From the NCBI RefSeq assembly GCF_013415885.1, contig NZ_CP058910.1, positions 2,790,001 through 2,854,000 of the forward strand: 64,000 nucleotides of DNA, in the 5' to 3' direction. The notes beneath the pieces were generated by a model. The model searched no databases, was not told the origin of the DNA, and saw nothing but the letters and a program-made list of their open reading frames with translations. Position numbers and translations under genes: made by a program. Of this stretch, positions 26,801-34,969 are shown in pieces; positions within the stretch are counted from its first letter, which is position 1, and the number at the start of each line of letters is the position of its first letter. Source of the stretch: Halosimplex rubrum. Its GTDB lineage: Archaea; Halobacteriota; Halobacteria; Halobacteriales; Haloarculaceae.

Positions 26801-27763
26801 GGTCGGATCGACCGTATCGGCCAACGATTCGACGAGATTCGCATTCTCAACTACAGCTACGAGGATACGGTTGAGACGGACATCTACGATCGCCTTGACG
26901 ACCGGATTGGCCTCTTCGAAAACGTCGTCGGTGAGATGCAACCCATACTCTCCGGCGTCAGCCAACAGATTCGGGATGCGACCTTGAACGCGGACAGCGC
27001 TGACGACCAGTCTGCGGTCGAATCAGCTGACCGCGAGTTCTCTGAAGAACTCGAAGAACGCGATCAGGGCGACCGCGTCGATGTCGGAGAGTCACTCGAG
27101 GACGTCGACGACCTCGTCGCTCAGGACGTCGTCGACGAAGCAAAACTTGATGCGTGGCAGTCCTACAGTCACCCAGATCTCGTCGATGTCGGCGAGGAGG
27201 AATACGAGTATCACCCCCCGTTCGAGACACCGAGTCTCCAGTCAGTGTTGGTCGATAACGATGCTCTTGCCGAGGCCGGTGTCGAATTCATCCCGGTTCA
27301 CGAGATTGACTTCGAGTACGATGACGGGGACTTCGACTTTGCGGACAGTACATATCGCCTCTCAGTAGGTGACGCACCGATTGAGGTCCCAGCCGGGGAT
27401 GGGGAACAGACGATTGCACAGGCTATTGCGACTGCTGATGATGAAGTCGCGGTGACGTTCTCGGCTGTGTGTGCTGACGAGTTCCCATCCGTTCAGCATC
27501 TTGCGCCAGGTCATCCACTTCTCGTGCAGCTCCTCACAGTACTGCAGGATGCGAGTGAGGATCCGTCGCGACTCCAACAGCGAATCGTAACTCGACCCGA
27601 TCAAGACCAAGAGCCTGTCGTGTGTGCGTGGGGGCGGGACGGCGTGTTTACCCGGATTGCGGGCGATGGGACTGTGACTGAAAATGGATCGATGGATTCC
27701 CTCCCGACATGGTGTGATCAATTCCTCGATAACCGAGAGAAGTCAACAAAGCAGCCACAGTAG
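23813..27763 (+). CDS. PLD-SNF2 helicase fusion of the defence operon
   Basis: 1,316 residues. The N-terminal phospholipase-D-like module (about 20-200) has IFHPKVGLFHDSDG (His137, Lys139, Asp145) followed by GSVNET, a single HKD-type half-site. The SNF2 core follows: Walker A DEVGLGKT (294-301), DEAH box DEAHNA (464-469), and motif V/VI in SASEGLNLQE ... RIGRIDRIGQ. The last 250 residues are acidic with a beta-rich end. Similar fusions occur in DISARM-like and DUF499/DUF1156 systems, where the helicase translocates on DNA and the PLD part may cut it. It starts 12 nt after the methyltransferase, so it is the last operon gene. Confidence 0.9.
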   Translation: MTNLRDREWQSIYESKPEQGRAHLVKDFYEPALERSQQYDRIAGYFSSTALAAAANGIHALVENDGEMRLIVGTELYESDRPVLETLTDRLEENLEDLDDERLDANLRILARLLREGRIHIKVAYPRSPSHDWEIFHPKVGLFHDSDGNTISFEGSVNETVGGWARNYERFKVHRSWVPEQADYVAGDEDTFQRLWSDEHPFVEVYDLPEAIEEDIIDWKAPDTESDLQEAIQIANGTAPPTERDKANIIQDGPLSPGGLALAEEASTITPWPHQRVVSDTLVNTYPQSFLLCDEVGLGKTIEAGLTLSRLGLTGELETGLLLVPASLQRQWQEELWEKFNINAVRFDRDTAGDHVFRDVRGRDHYPPSATDLDLTGEREWADSPIWRFLYEQQSTDADASSPLDGPTVVIMSWHTARLDDRWDQVAPLDRVSDRSRNGIPASCRGRDHDTEDRMGVWDAVIVDEAHNARRGSNFYALLEQLRDYTHAYYLLTATPMQLHSGELYDLMQLLDLPGGWDNRDTFMEFFETRDGLSRALNEVLDNPSSESDKAEASWDTQATLDGLEHQDRLPTDRPFSSKVFQHLADELEINEDGQDRAIAKERVLTACRLARAYGDAYDGYLDHVDDAMADYDIDRFEASEDTKLKRLLYPEDADEWLMASRSDRQDALDELSPGGWRVIRDVLAESTPVDALIHRNTRDTLRKYEAVGLLDTTVPNRNPEQRKIELTEETRAVYDQIDEYTREFYKRAQQTDEAQTRAIGFVMTTYRQRLTSSVYAISQSLKHRLETLRAQRTVLAGRERARDRDYGDAEQVVLETLQDADLDDGDVLDELDASSDDLDLSELIPSVTEEGKQLIEEEIEALEAFVNDLDLVDTDPKIQQLYNDLDELDRAGHNRVIVFTQYADTMDFIRDSLADLLGATIATYSGRGGELYDPDSETWEHVGKERVKREFSRDDGQVDILVCTDSASEGLNLQECGALINYDLPWNPMRVEQRIGRIDRIGQRFDEIRILNYSYEDTVETDIYDRLDDRIGLFENVVGEMQPILSGVSQQIRDATLNADSADDQSAVESADREFSEELEERDQGDRVDVGESLEDVDDLVAQDVVDEAKLDAWQSYSHPDLVDVGEEEYEYHPPFETPSLQSVLVDNDALAEAGVEFIPVHEIDFEYDDGDFDFADSTYRLSVGDAPIEVPAGDGEQTIAQAIATADDEVAVTFSAVCADEFPSVQHLAPGHPLLVQLLTVLQDASEDPSRLQQRIVTRPDQDQEPVVCAWGRDGVFTRIAGDGTVTENGSMDSLPTWCDQFLDNREKSTKQPQ

Positions 27764-27806
27764 CTGGGTAGTTTTGTAAGCATGGACTTCCCAGATGAAC
27801 CAATAG

Positions 27807-27923
27807 ATGCCAAATACTGCTCTTGAAGCAAATCTCCGCGCTATCGGGGACGGTGCGAGACTGGAACAGTTAGCTGTTGACTTGCTTGATCGAGAAGGAT
27901 ACGACGTCGTTCAACCGCCGTGA
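27807..27923 (+). pseudogene. Truncated N-terminus of a restriction-endonuclease-like gene
   Basis: 38 codons reading MPNTALEANLRAIGDGA then LEQLAVDLLDREGYDVVQPP and a stop. The spacing resembles the start of Mrr-like PD-(D/E)xK endonucleases, where a helix followed by EGYDV precedes the catalytic Asp; nothing matching the catalytic part follows. It lies 43 nt after the PLD-SNF2 gene and may be a decayed final operon member. Confidence 0.4.
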
Positions 27924-28023
27924 GGGGTCCGGATGGTGGGAGAGATGCACTTTTTGAGAGTTCGGGGAAATCTGGCGTGCTCCATTAGCTATCTCTTTGT
28001 GGCTCCGATTAGATTCGGACAAT

Positions 28024-28599
28024 ATGCCGAAGCCGGATATTGAAGTCCTCGACGACGGCGACGCCTATCCATATTCGTCGCATATCAGCGTAGACGGTAC
28101 AGAACTCCAGCTGGGCGATCTTCTTCTCGTGTTTGATTCTCCCGATGACAATAGTGTCAGTTTCTTCGAGCGTGTCTTTGGGTTCACTTGGCCGGGAATC
28201 ATTACTCACGTCGTCGATGGGCCGGTTCCTGCTGAGTACCACAATTTCGAGGACTTTGCTGCGGATCTCGACAGCGGGAAGATCGCGGTCGCCAGCAAAC
28301 GCGAACAAACGAGCTTCTTTGTCGACGAAGACACCGTCCGCACTATCACCCTCTACCGATACCAGTACCAGGGTGGGTGGCAGCCGATCCTGATTAATGA
28401 GCGACGAAATCCACTTGAGGACACTCCTCTCGCCCAATCTGTAGCTCTTTGCGATGACGGTGAGCAGGTGATCGAAGAACTACTCCTGACAAACTCTCCA
28501 GAGGGAGAGCAGGAGTTTGAGCACATTCAGGAGTTCCTTGTGTCTGCTGGCTATCGGTCTGAATTGATCCCAGCTGTTAATGAAGTCCTCGAAAACTGA
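28024..28599 (+). CDS. Hypothetical acidic protein, 191 aa
   Basis: Begins MPKPDIEVLDDGDAYPYSSHI. Beta-rich N-terminal half with FFERVFGFTWPGIITHVVDG and VPAEYHNFEDFAADL, then a helical C-terminal half (LAQSVALCDDGEQVIEELLL). No recognised domain. An upstream in-frame ATG at 27997 gives nine more residues, but 28024 looks more natural. The next gene on the same strand starts 22 nt after its stop, suggesting a two-gene unit in a defence island; a role in defence is inference. Confidence 0.55.
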   Translation: MPKPDIEVLDDGDAYPYSSHISVDGTELQLGDLLLVFDSPDDNSVSFFERVFGFTWPGIITHVVDGPVPAEYHNFEDFAADLDSGKIAVASKREQTSFFVDEDTVRTITLYRYQYQGGWQPILINERRNPLEDTPLAQSVALCDDGEQVIEELLLTNSPEGEQEFEHIQEFLVSAGYRSELIPAVNEVLEN

Positions 28600-28621
28600 T
28601 GAATTCTTTTGGAATCAACAA

Positions 28622-29098
28622 ATGGTCGGGATAGAAACGCTTGCTACCGTAGGCTTAGGCCTAGATGCTGCTGGTGCCCTAATGGTCGTCCTTCCTGAGT
28701 TCGAACAATTTCGGGCATACAAAACACCTGAGGATGAAATCCAACAAATCGAACAGGGCCGAGTAACTCTCCTGAGCGAAGGGAAACTGACCTCGGATGA
28801 TTCTGGATTTGAGGCCGTATGTGAGGCACTCGACGGGCGAGTCGAGGTACATGGCCCAATAAAGGAGATCGTCGTCGTAAGCCTGGAGGACGAGCCCGAC
28901 GCTGTCGAAGTTCGATATCACACCGATGGGGACGCGATTCACGCTCGCGACGGACGAATCTCTCGAACACTCGTCGATCGATATATCGAACGCCACGTTC
29001 ACCAGCTTGAACAACGGGCCCGCGAGTGGTATCTTCGGGCTGGCAGTTCTCTCCTCTTATTCGGCTTCTTGCTCCAGATTGCTGCGTCTCTCTTGTGA
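28622..29098 (+). CDS. Hypothetical protein with N- and C-terminal membrane segments
   Basis: 158 residues from ATG 28622 (MVGIETLATVGLGLDAAGALMVVLPEF). The first 20 residues form a hydrophobic helix with Gly/Ala-rich character, and the last 20 (AGSSLLLFGFLLQIAASLL) form a second one; between them lies a soluble acidic domain with EVRYHTDGDAIHARDGRIS. An ATG at 28580 would overlap the preceding gene by 20 nt and is less likely. Unknown function. A membrane-anchored partner of the 28024 gene is possible, and such pairs are common among membrane-disrupting defence effectors. Confidence 0.5.
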   Translation: MVGIETLATVGLGLDAAGALMVVLPEFEQFRAYKTPEDEIQQIEQGRVTLLSEGKLTSDDSGFEAVCEALDGRVEVHGPIKEIVVVSLEDEPDAVEVRYHTDGDAIHARDGRISRTLVDRYIERHVHQLEQRAREWYLRAGSSLLLFGFLLQIAASLL

Positions 29099-29140
29099 CA
29101 TCTGCTCTCGATAGCGTCGGAAGTGTGCGCGGTGGTCGGG

Positions 29141-30046
29141 TTACCGTTCTAGTGCTTCTCTGAGGTCACTTCCAAGAGAGCCAAAGATTTCGTCGAACTC
29201 CTCAGGTTGGTCCTCTGCAAATGTTCGGAGTTCCTCTCGCGATGTGATCCCGTATTCGAGCGCGAGGTAATCCTTGGTCGCCGCCCCGATTCGAGGGAGT
29301 TCGGCGAGATCATCCTTGTATTCCAGCTGATGCGCTTTCAACCATTCGTGAGACTGTTCTAGGGCTTCCTCGGGGGTTAACGACTGATCAGGTCCCGCTT
29401 CGATTGAACGGCCTTTCCGATACCAGGCGTTCCGCTCTGCTTCTGGTGCGTTGCACGCGATCGTAGTACTCCCGTCCGGCGCCGGACTGATGGTAAGGTT
29501 GAATCGCCCGGCCGAAACCCACCGAATCCGGTTTGAGGACGCCTCTACGAGGTCCCATCCAGTGAACGAGTCCTTTGGATTCAGTTGCTGTAGCGGGCCT
29601 GTATCACCGAATGCACTCCCCGACGAGAAGCCATCGAGATGGTTCGTCGCGATACTGGAGACGACATCGCGGTCCACACCGGTATCTTTGGAGATATCGA
29701 TCGGATCCGCTGTCCCCAGGAGGTCGTCGACCGTTGTGTATCCTGCGTCAGCAAACGCCACGAGCCGGTCACGATTCATTAGATCCTCGTGATGCAGCTG
29801 GTCATCAATCCCTGTTTCCTTGAGGTGGTGAAGATACTCTTGGGCGACCGAGTCCTCGAAGCGGACGTTCCCTGCTTCTATTCTGTTCGCTTTGAGCGCT
29901 TCAATGAGTGCTGAAAGGGAGTATGAGGATTTGAACAGCGGATTCCACTCTTCCTCGTCATCGTCAAATACCTCTATCTCGGTTTCTGGTTTGAAGTAGA
30001 TGGGTCGATTGGCGTTGGCAAATTCAAGAAGTGAGACTGACACCAT
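29141..30046 (-). CDS. Hypothetical protein with helix-hairpin-helix-like repeats
   Basis: 301 residues starting MVSVSLLEFANANRPIYF. Two segments look like helix-hairpin-helix motifs: AGYTTVDDLLGTADPIDIS in the middle and LPRIGAATKDYLALEYGITSREEL at the C-terminus. These usually bind the DNA backbone non-specifically. A TATA-like TATTTAAT lies about 30 nt upstream of the ATG. It is divergent from the CoiA-like gene over about 108 bp and converges with the 28622 gene. No family assigned; DNA binding is inferred from the motifs only. Confidence 0.55.
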   Translation of the reverse strand: MVSVSLLEFANANRPIYFKPETEIEVFDDDEEEWNPLFKSSYSLSALIEALKANRIEAGNVRFEDSVAQEYLHHLKETGIDDQLHHEDLMNRDRLVAFADAGYTTVDDLLGTADPIDISKDTGVDRDVVSSIATNHLDGFSSGSAFGDTGPLQQLNPKDSFTGWDLVEASSNRIRWVSAGRFNLTISPAPDGSTTIACNAPEAERNAWYRKGRSIEAGPDQSLTPEEALEQSHEWLKAHQLEYKDDLAELPRIGAATKDYLALEYGITSREELRTFAEDQPEEFDEIFGSLGSDLREALER

Positions 30047-30154
30047 TCTTACTGATGGTTGACTGACTCTCGGATTAAATAGATGTACCTCTCAAGCGAG
30101 GGGCACAACAGGGGTATTATTCTATAGGTGGGCTGCTAAACTGCGACAACTAGT

Positions 30155-31261
30155 ATGCCGTTCTTGGCCCTCCACGACGGTACCGAGGTCATCCCGAATC
30201 AGGTACAGAAAGGGGATCTCCTCGAGTGCCCGAAGTGCGGCGATCAATTGAAAATTCGCGACTCCCATCGCCGGAAGGGGTCGTTCGTCGCGCGGCATTT
30301 CTACCACGCTGCTGAAGAGGAGACGGACTGTGGCGGTGAATCTCCACCTCATTTGCGGATGAAGTCGATCGCGTATTCGAAGCTCACGACCGAGTATCCC
30401 GACGCTACAATAGGACTAGAACAGCAGCTGGGTGACCGGCGTGCCGATATTCTCGTTGAGTTTCCACAGCCTCGGTTCCCTGAGGGCCGTGGCATCGGCG
30501 TCGAAGTACAGCACAAACACGAGGACAAGGATGTCGACGCAGTAACCGCTGAGTATTTTGCTACAGAGTACAGCGTCCTCTGGTTGGGAGAAGAGGACTT
30601 CTCCGGATTCAACGTCGATCTCTCTGGCATTCTCCCGACCTGGCCTCACGCGGTCCAACACGACTTCAGCGACGGGTATCATGGCGTCATCCACTGGCTC
30701 CGACAATCAAAGCCAGCCAATCCCTCGATGGACATCGTCCTGCCGCGAGAATATCTAGCTGAACACAGCGAGGGACTTCGTCGAGCATGGGAGTACGGGA
30801 AGTTCGATCAGGGAGGGCAATCGGACTGGAACGATCTCGGATTCTGGTGGTTGAGTGCCTCGTATGACCCGTACCAGAAGTGGTTCAAACTCACCGAAAC
30901 GCCTGACGGGCGGACGATGCTTCAGCTCGGGAAGCAGGTCCGCGGTACTGAACACGTGCTCGCTCCAGTTCAGACTGAACACTCTCGGAATCGGGGGAAG
31001 GTTCACAGCTTGGCTTACGAGGTTGATTCAGCAGATACCTCCGCTGGCGAATGGGCAGATATCGAAAAGGCATGGCTGGAAACCGGATTGCAGAGCACTT
31101 CGGTTATCTTCAAGCTCGTTGTAACTCCGAGCGGGGAGCTCGCTCTTTCGCTGGGAAAGTACAAGGAACACAGCGACGATGGCGAGTTCATTACCGTCTC
31201 TACCGAGTTCCAGCGTAATCTCAAAGAGAGCCTCCACGAACTGGCTAACCTTCTGGGGTGA
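30155..31261 (+). CDS. CoiA-like PD-(D/E)xK nuclease with zinc finger
   Basis: 368 residues. The N-terminal CPKCG (Cys25, Cys28) with FVARHFYHAAEEETDC resembles the CoiA zinc site. Nuclease motifs follow: RRADILVEF with Asp98, and GVEVQHK with Glu117 and Gln119, matching the Asp...Glu-x-Gln variant known for CoiA. CoiA is a competence-associated DNA-processing protein, and related nucleases occur in haloarchaeal defence islands. The C-terminal 180 residues (WWLSASYDPYQKWFKLTE) are haloarchaea-specific to my eye. It is followed after 63 nt by the GmrSD-like enzyme. Confidence 0.65.
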   Translation: MPFLALHDGTEVIPNQVQKGDLLECPKCGDQLKIRDSHRRKGSFVARHFYHAAEEETDCGGESPPHLRMKSIAYSKLTTEYPDATIGLEQQLGDRRADILVEFPQPRFPEGRGIGVEVQHKHEDKDVDAVTAEYFATEYSVLWLGEEDFSGFNVDLSGILPTWPHAVQHDFSDGYHGVIHWLRQSKPANPSMDIVLPREYLAEHSEGLRRAWEYGKFDQGGQSDWNDLGFWWLSASYDPYQKWFKLTETPDGRTMLQLGKQVRGTEHVLAPVQTEHSRNRGKVHSLAYEVDSADTSAGEWADIEKAWLETGLQSTSVIFKLVVTPSGELALSLGKYKEHSDDGEFITVSTEFQRNLKESLHELANLLG

Positions 31262-31324
31262 CCTGACTCGGCCCGGAAACCCGCCCACAACGGTAAATGG
31301 ACGGACTACAAACAGCAGTCAATA

Positions 31325-33766
31325 ATGTCGGACGAGGCTGACGATTTGTATGATAAGTACATCGACTACGATGGCAGAGATCTCGATACCCGGAATGTCG
31401 GTGATGGGAAGGTAGTTCGGCCGATTACGGCCGAGAATTTCGAGATGGAGAAACGGACTCTGGGAGAGGTCCTCACCGATCAGAAGTTCAACGTACCAGA
31501 GTACCAGCGACTGTACTCGTGGAAGAACATCCACCACGAACAGTATTGGTCGGACATCGAGCAGTTCGTGAATGCCGACCTGGTCGCTGACCGACGCGAA
31601 GTGTCGGACGTGTTCTTCAGCTCGATGTACTTCGCGGTCAACGACGACAAACAGGTGTACGAGGTCATCGACGGCCAACAGCGCCTGACGACGACACACC
31701 TGCTGTTGCGCGTCCTTATGGAGCATCTTGAGGACGTCGACCCAGCTTCTATCGAGGACGATACCCTGGCGGAGTTTCGGGACTACGGGATCGGACGAAT
31801 CACCGATATCCTCTATGTGGAGGAGATGTTCGGCAAACGTGAGCCTCGGCTCACGCTGAACAAACACGACGCTGAATTTTTCAAAGCCCTCATGATGGGA
31901 CCCTCCGCCCAGGTGGACTACCTCAAGAACGAGGCCGACTTCAGCATTCACGGGAACAACAGCGATGCAGTACAAGTCTCGGAATGTCTGGACCGGTTCG
32001 GTACCACGGACGATGAACTCGCGGACTTGGATACTGACTCGCTGTCCTCAGGGGCGTTCTTCAAACTGTACCGCTCACACCGGCGGTTGTTGAACGCTTA
32101 CGAGTTCTACGACGAGAAGATTAGCGGCGTCGTCGCCGACGCCGAGACGCCGGACGAGACTGTGCGAGCGCTCGTGAATATCCTTAACTACGTCTACAAC
32201 TCCTACCACGTCGGGGAGTACCTGATTCGAGAGGCGGAGTCGGACTTCCGGATGCAGATCTTCGAGATTTTGAACGACCGCGGCGTCGATCTGACGAAGA
32301 TCGACCGTATCAGGGCAGCGGTCGTGAACGCGTTCTTCGATACCGACGTGAAAGACGAGTACGTCGACAAGTGGGAGGACATCGTGGTGGCGTTCGCAAC
32401 CGATGGTGATGCCATCGACGACTACCTCTCGATCTATCTGAGTATCGTCGACGATGGCATCGACAGGATTGGTGACGCGAGCGCCGAACTGACCAACGCC
32501 TTCGACACGCGGAACATCGACTCGGATGTCGTCCCGCGGCTTCGGAATCTCGATGAAGCGAAGGCGTTCCTCGACTACGCGCACGACCTCGTCGACTACT
32601 ATCAAGATATCACGACCACGGAGCTCGCCGCTGACGACCTTGAGTTAGCCAGTCACCGAGAGCAGTGTCGGGAAATCCTTGTTCGCCTCAATAACCAACA
32701 GATGGACCAGTGGCGGCCATTCGTCCTGGCGCTCTACTATCACACCAATCCTGAATCGGAACGGGATGCAGCACAGTTCCACCGCGTACTAGAGACCATC
32801 GAGAAACTCAACCTGCGACGCCTCCTCATCTCTGAACGACCGAGTATTTTCCGCGAGGTCTTCATCGAGGCCGTCGAGGAGTTCAATCTCGCACCAACTG
32901 CCGAAGCCACTCCAGATAGTGTATACGAGGCTTCTCGAGAGTACCTCATCACCGAGATGCGTTCCTCTACGCCGACGCTGTTCGGCGACCGGTTCGTCGA
33001 TACGGTCGTCCAGACGCAGTCCTGGAGTACCGGAACGGCGCGACTGCTCTTCGGGAAGATCGCCCAGGATCACTTCGACGACAGTAGTCGTGCCGTCGAG
33101 CGAGATCTGAACATGGGGAACATCCATCTCGAACACGTCCTCCCGCAGACACCCGTCAGCGACCCGGAAGACCCGACGTGGCTTCGGGAGTTTTTCAAAC
33201 TCGACTCGGAGCCGGACATCGAGATCGCGTCAGAGATCGAACGCTATATCGAGCTGGTGCAGCGCTCTGATCTCGACGAAGAGGAGGAGCGACTGAAAGA
33301 CAATATCTCGGAGTTCATCACGCAGGGGTTCATCGACGATATCGGGAACTTCCTCCTGCTCCGTGACACCGATAATATCGGGGCGAGTAATCGGCCACTC
33401 GCCGAGAAGATGACGCAGTACTACTCCGAGATCGACGGTTTCGCCAGTATCTACCCCAATCGGTATTTCACGGCCGAATACGGCAACGTCGATCGCGACT
33501 CCCTCGACAAACTCCGTGAGCAGCACGATGGCGGTGACGTTTCGAATGTGGACGCCGATGTAGTGGCGTATTTCAACTCCTTCTGGACCTACGAGACTCT
33601 GCAGGATCGACGAATCGAGCTCCTCTTGGATATTCTGTCGACGCTTGGGTTCGATTCGTTTGAGGACGAGTTCGGGATTGAATCCGACCAAGATGAGGTA
33701 CGCCACGAAATTCGAGAGAAGACGGACCAAGAGTTTGAGAAACGTCTGTCCGTCCGATCGCTTTAA
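31325..33766 (+). CDS. GmrSD-like type IV restriction enzyme (DUF262-DUF1524)
   Basis: 813 residues. The N-terminal DUF262 domain has FNVPEYQRLYSWK and the DGQQRLTT motif (116-123), the NTP-binding or hydrolysis signature of GmrS/ParB-like proteins. The C-terminal DUF1524 HNH nuclease has HLEHVLPQ (His601, Glu603, His604) and later the conserved IGNFLLLRDTDNIGASNRP. Single-chain GmrSD proteins cut DNA carrying glucosylated or other modified bases, and this is a natural member of the island. An ATG at 31325 follows a short spacer after the CoiA-like gene. Confidence 0.88.
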   Translation: MSDEADDLYDKYIDYDGRDLDTRNVGDGKVVRPITAENFEMEKRTLGEVLTDQKFNVPEYQRLYSWKNIHHEQYWSDIEQFVNADLVADRREVSDVFFSSMYFAVNDDKQVYEVIDGQQRLTTTHLLLRVLMEHLEDVDPASIEDDTLAEFRDYGIGRITDILYVEEMFGKREPRLTLNKHDAEFFKALMMGPSAQVDYLKNEADFSIHGNNSDAVQVSECLDRFGTTDDELADLDTDSLSSGAFFKLYRSHRRLLNAYEFYDEKISGVVADAETPDETVRALVNILNYVYNSYHVGEYLIREAESDFRMQIFEILNDRGVDLTKIDRIRAAVVNAFFDTDVKDEYVDKWEDIVVAFATDGDAIDDYLSIYLSIVDDGIDRIGDASAELTNAFDTRNIDSDVVPRLRNLDEAKAFLDYAHDLVDYYQDITTTELAADDLELASHREQCREILVRLNNQQMDQWRPFVLALYYHTNPESERDAAQFHRVLETIEKLNLRRLLISERPSIFREVFIEAVEEFNLAPTAEATPDSVYEASREYLITEMRSSTPTLFGDRFVDTVVQTQSWSTGTARLLFGKIAQDHFDDSSRAVERDLNMGNIHLEHVLPQTPVSDPEDPTWLREFFKLDSEPDIEIASEIERYIELVQRSDLDEEEERLKDNISEFITQGFIDDIGNFLLLRDTDNIGASNRPLAEKMTQYYSEIDGFASIYPNRYFTAEYGNVDRDSLDKLREQHDGGDVSNVDADVVAYFNSFWTYETLQDRRIELLLDILSTLGFDSFEDEFGIESDQDEVRHEIREKTDQEFEKRLSVRSL

Positions 33767-33862
33767 CCCCTCTGAGAAGTCGGTTTTGCGAGTTCCTGTC
33801 GAAGCCTTCTCAGCTGACTATCCTATCCAGCTTTGCCATCCGCACAGAAGGTACGACCTCCT

Positions 33863-34147
33863 TTGACGAAACGAAAGGAACGAATGAAACGAATGGAATG
33901 AAGTAAACGAGGTTGATGAATTGAATTATCCAAACGAACTGGTTTGTCTCTGGTTGGCCTTTAGCAGAAACGAACAAAACGAACAGAACGAATTGAGTGA
34001 TAGAAATGAACGAAATTAGTTCAACGAGCGAAACGAACAGTTGGTTTTAACATCGTAGTAATCCTCTCACCGAGTGAAACACCCTCACCGAACGCACCGA
34101 ACTAAACGACTAAAACGAACGAAACGAACACAACGAGAGAAACGAAG
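33863..34147. repeat. AACGAA repeat array (candidate parS/operator) before parA
   Basis: A 285-bp gene-free stretch holding about 17 copies of ACGA/ACGAA, most as AAACGAA or AACGAAC, in runs with spacings of about 5-10 bp (for example around 33968-33990 and 34105-34147). All lie in the same orientation. The last copies abut the parA ATG, so a bound partition protein would also control parA. The same unit recurs inside the next gene at 35037-35143. Confidence 0.7.
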
Positions 34148-34150
34148 ATA

Positions 34151-34969
34151 ATGACCGACACCAATACCGCACGAATCACGGTGGCGAATCAGAAGGGAGG
34201 CGCGGGGAAGACAACCGACGTCATTCATACTGGCGGCGCACTCGCCGCCCGAGGTCACGACGTCCTCCTGGTCGACATCGACTACCACGGAGGACTCACG
34301 TGCTCGCTTGGCTACAACGATCTGTACTACGATACCGACCGTACGACGCTGTTCGACGTCCTCGACTTCGACCAGATGGAGTCGGTGAACGACATCATCG
34401 TCGAGCACGAGGAATTCGACATCCTTCCCGCCAGCGAGAAACTCGCGAACAACAAGAACATCCAGACGCTGCTTGAGGCGCCGAAGAGTCGCGAGCGGTT
34501 GGAGATGACTCTCGACGAACTCGAGAAGGACTACGACTACATCATCGTCGACACGCCGCCATCCCTGAACGTCCTCACCGACAACGCCCTCGTCGCAACC
34601 GGCAACGTCGTCATCCCCGTCATTCCCGAGAAGCTCAACGCCAACAGCCTCCAGATTTTCGCAAAGCAGCTGAGTTCCCTTGAACAGGCGTACGGAGACA
34701 TCAATCGGCTCGCGATTGTCTGTAACCGCGTCGAGCAGAACGCTGAACACCGCGACACCATCGAGGAGATCAAGTCGGCGTACTCCCTCCCGGTGTTCGA
34801 GATCCCGAAGCGGACCGACCTCTCCCAGTCGATCGGCGAGGGGGTGTCCGTCTTCGGCTTCGGCAAGGAGAACCAGCGCGTCGAGGATGCACGCGACCTG
34901 TTCAACGAGATTGCCGACCTGTTCGACGAGACGTTCGAGAAGACTGCGCCTGAGGAGGTGAAAGCATGA
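34151..34969 (+). CDS. parA: ParA/Soj-family partition ATPase
   Basis: 272 residues. Deviant Walker A KGGAGKTT (15-22) and Walker A' IDYHGGLTCSLG, Walker B YIIVDTPPS. There is no N-terminal HTH, so it is the small-ParA type. It uses ATP-dependent DNA binding to position replicons for segregation. The second gene starts inside its stop (ATGA overlap) as for a ParB partner, and the upstream array supplies candidate centromere repeats. The usual DLDPQ is replaced by DIDYHG. Confidence 0.9.
   Translation: MTDTNTARITVANQKGGAGKTTDVIHTGGALAARGHDVLLVDIDYHGGLTCSLGYNDLYYDTDRTTLFDVLDFDQMESVNDIIVEHEEFDILPASEKLANNKNIQTLLEAPKSRERLEMTLDELEKDYDYIIVDTPPSLNVLTDNALVATGNVVIPVIPEKLNANSLQIFAKQLSSLEQAYGDINRLAIVCNRVEQNAEHRDTIEEIKSAYSLPVFEIPKRTDLSQSIGEGVSVFGFGKENQRVEDARDLFNEIADLFDETFEKTAPEEVKA

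Noticed and set aside
16739-27763. Canonical DISARM or BREX system
   Set aside because: No DrmA/DrmB, PglZ or BrxL-like protein is present; only the methyltransferase and helicase-PLD logic is shared.
33863-34147. CRISPR array
   Set aside because: The ACGAA units are too short and irregularly spaced, with no unique spacers and no cas genes.
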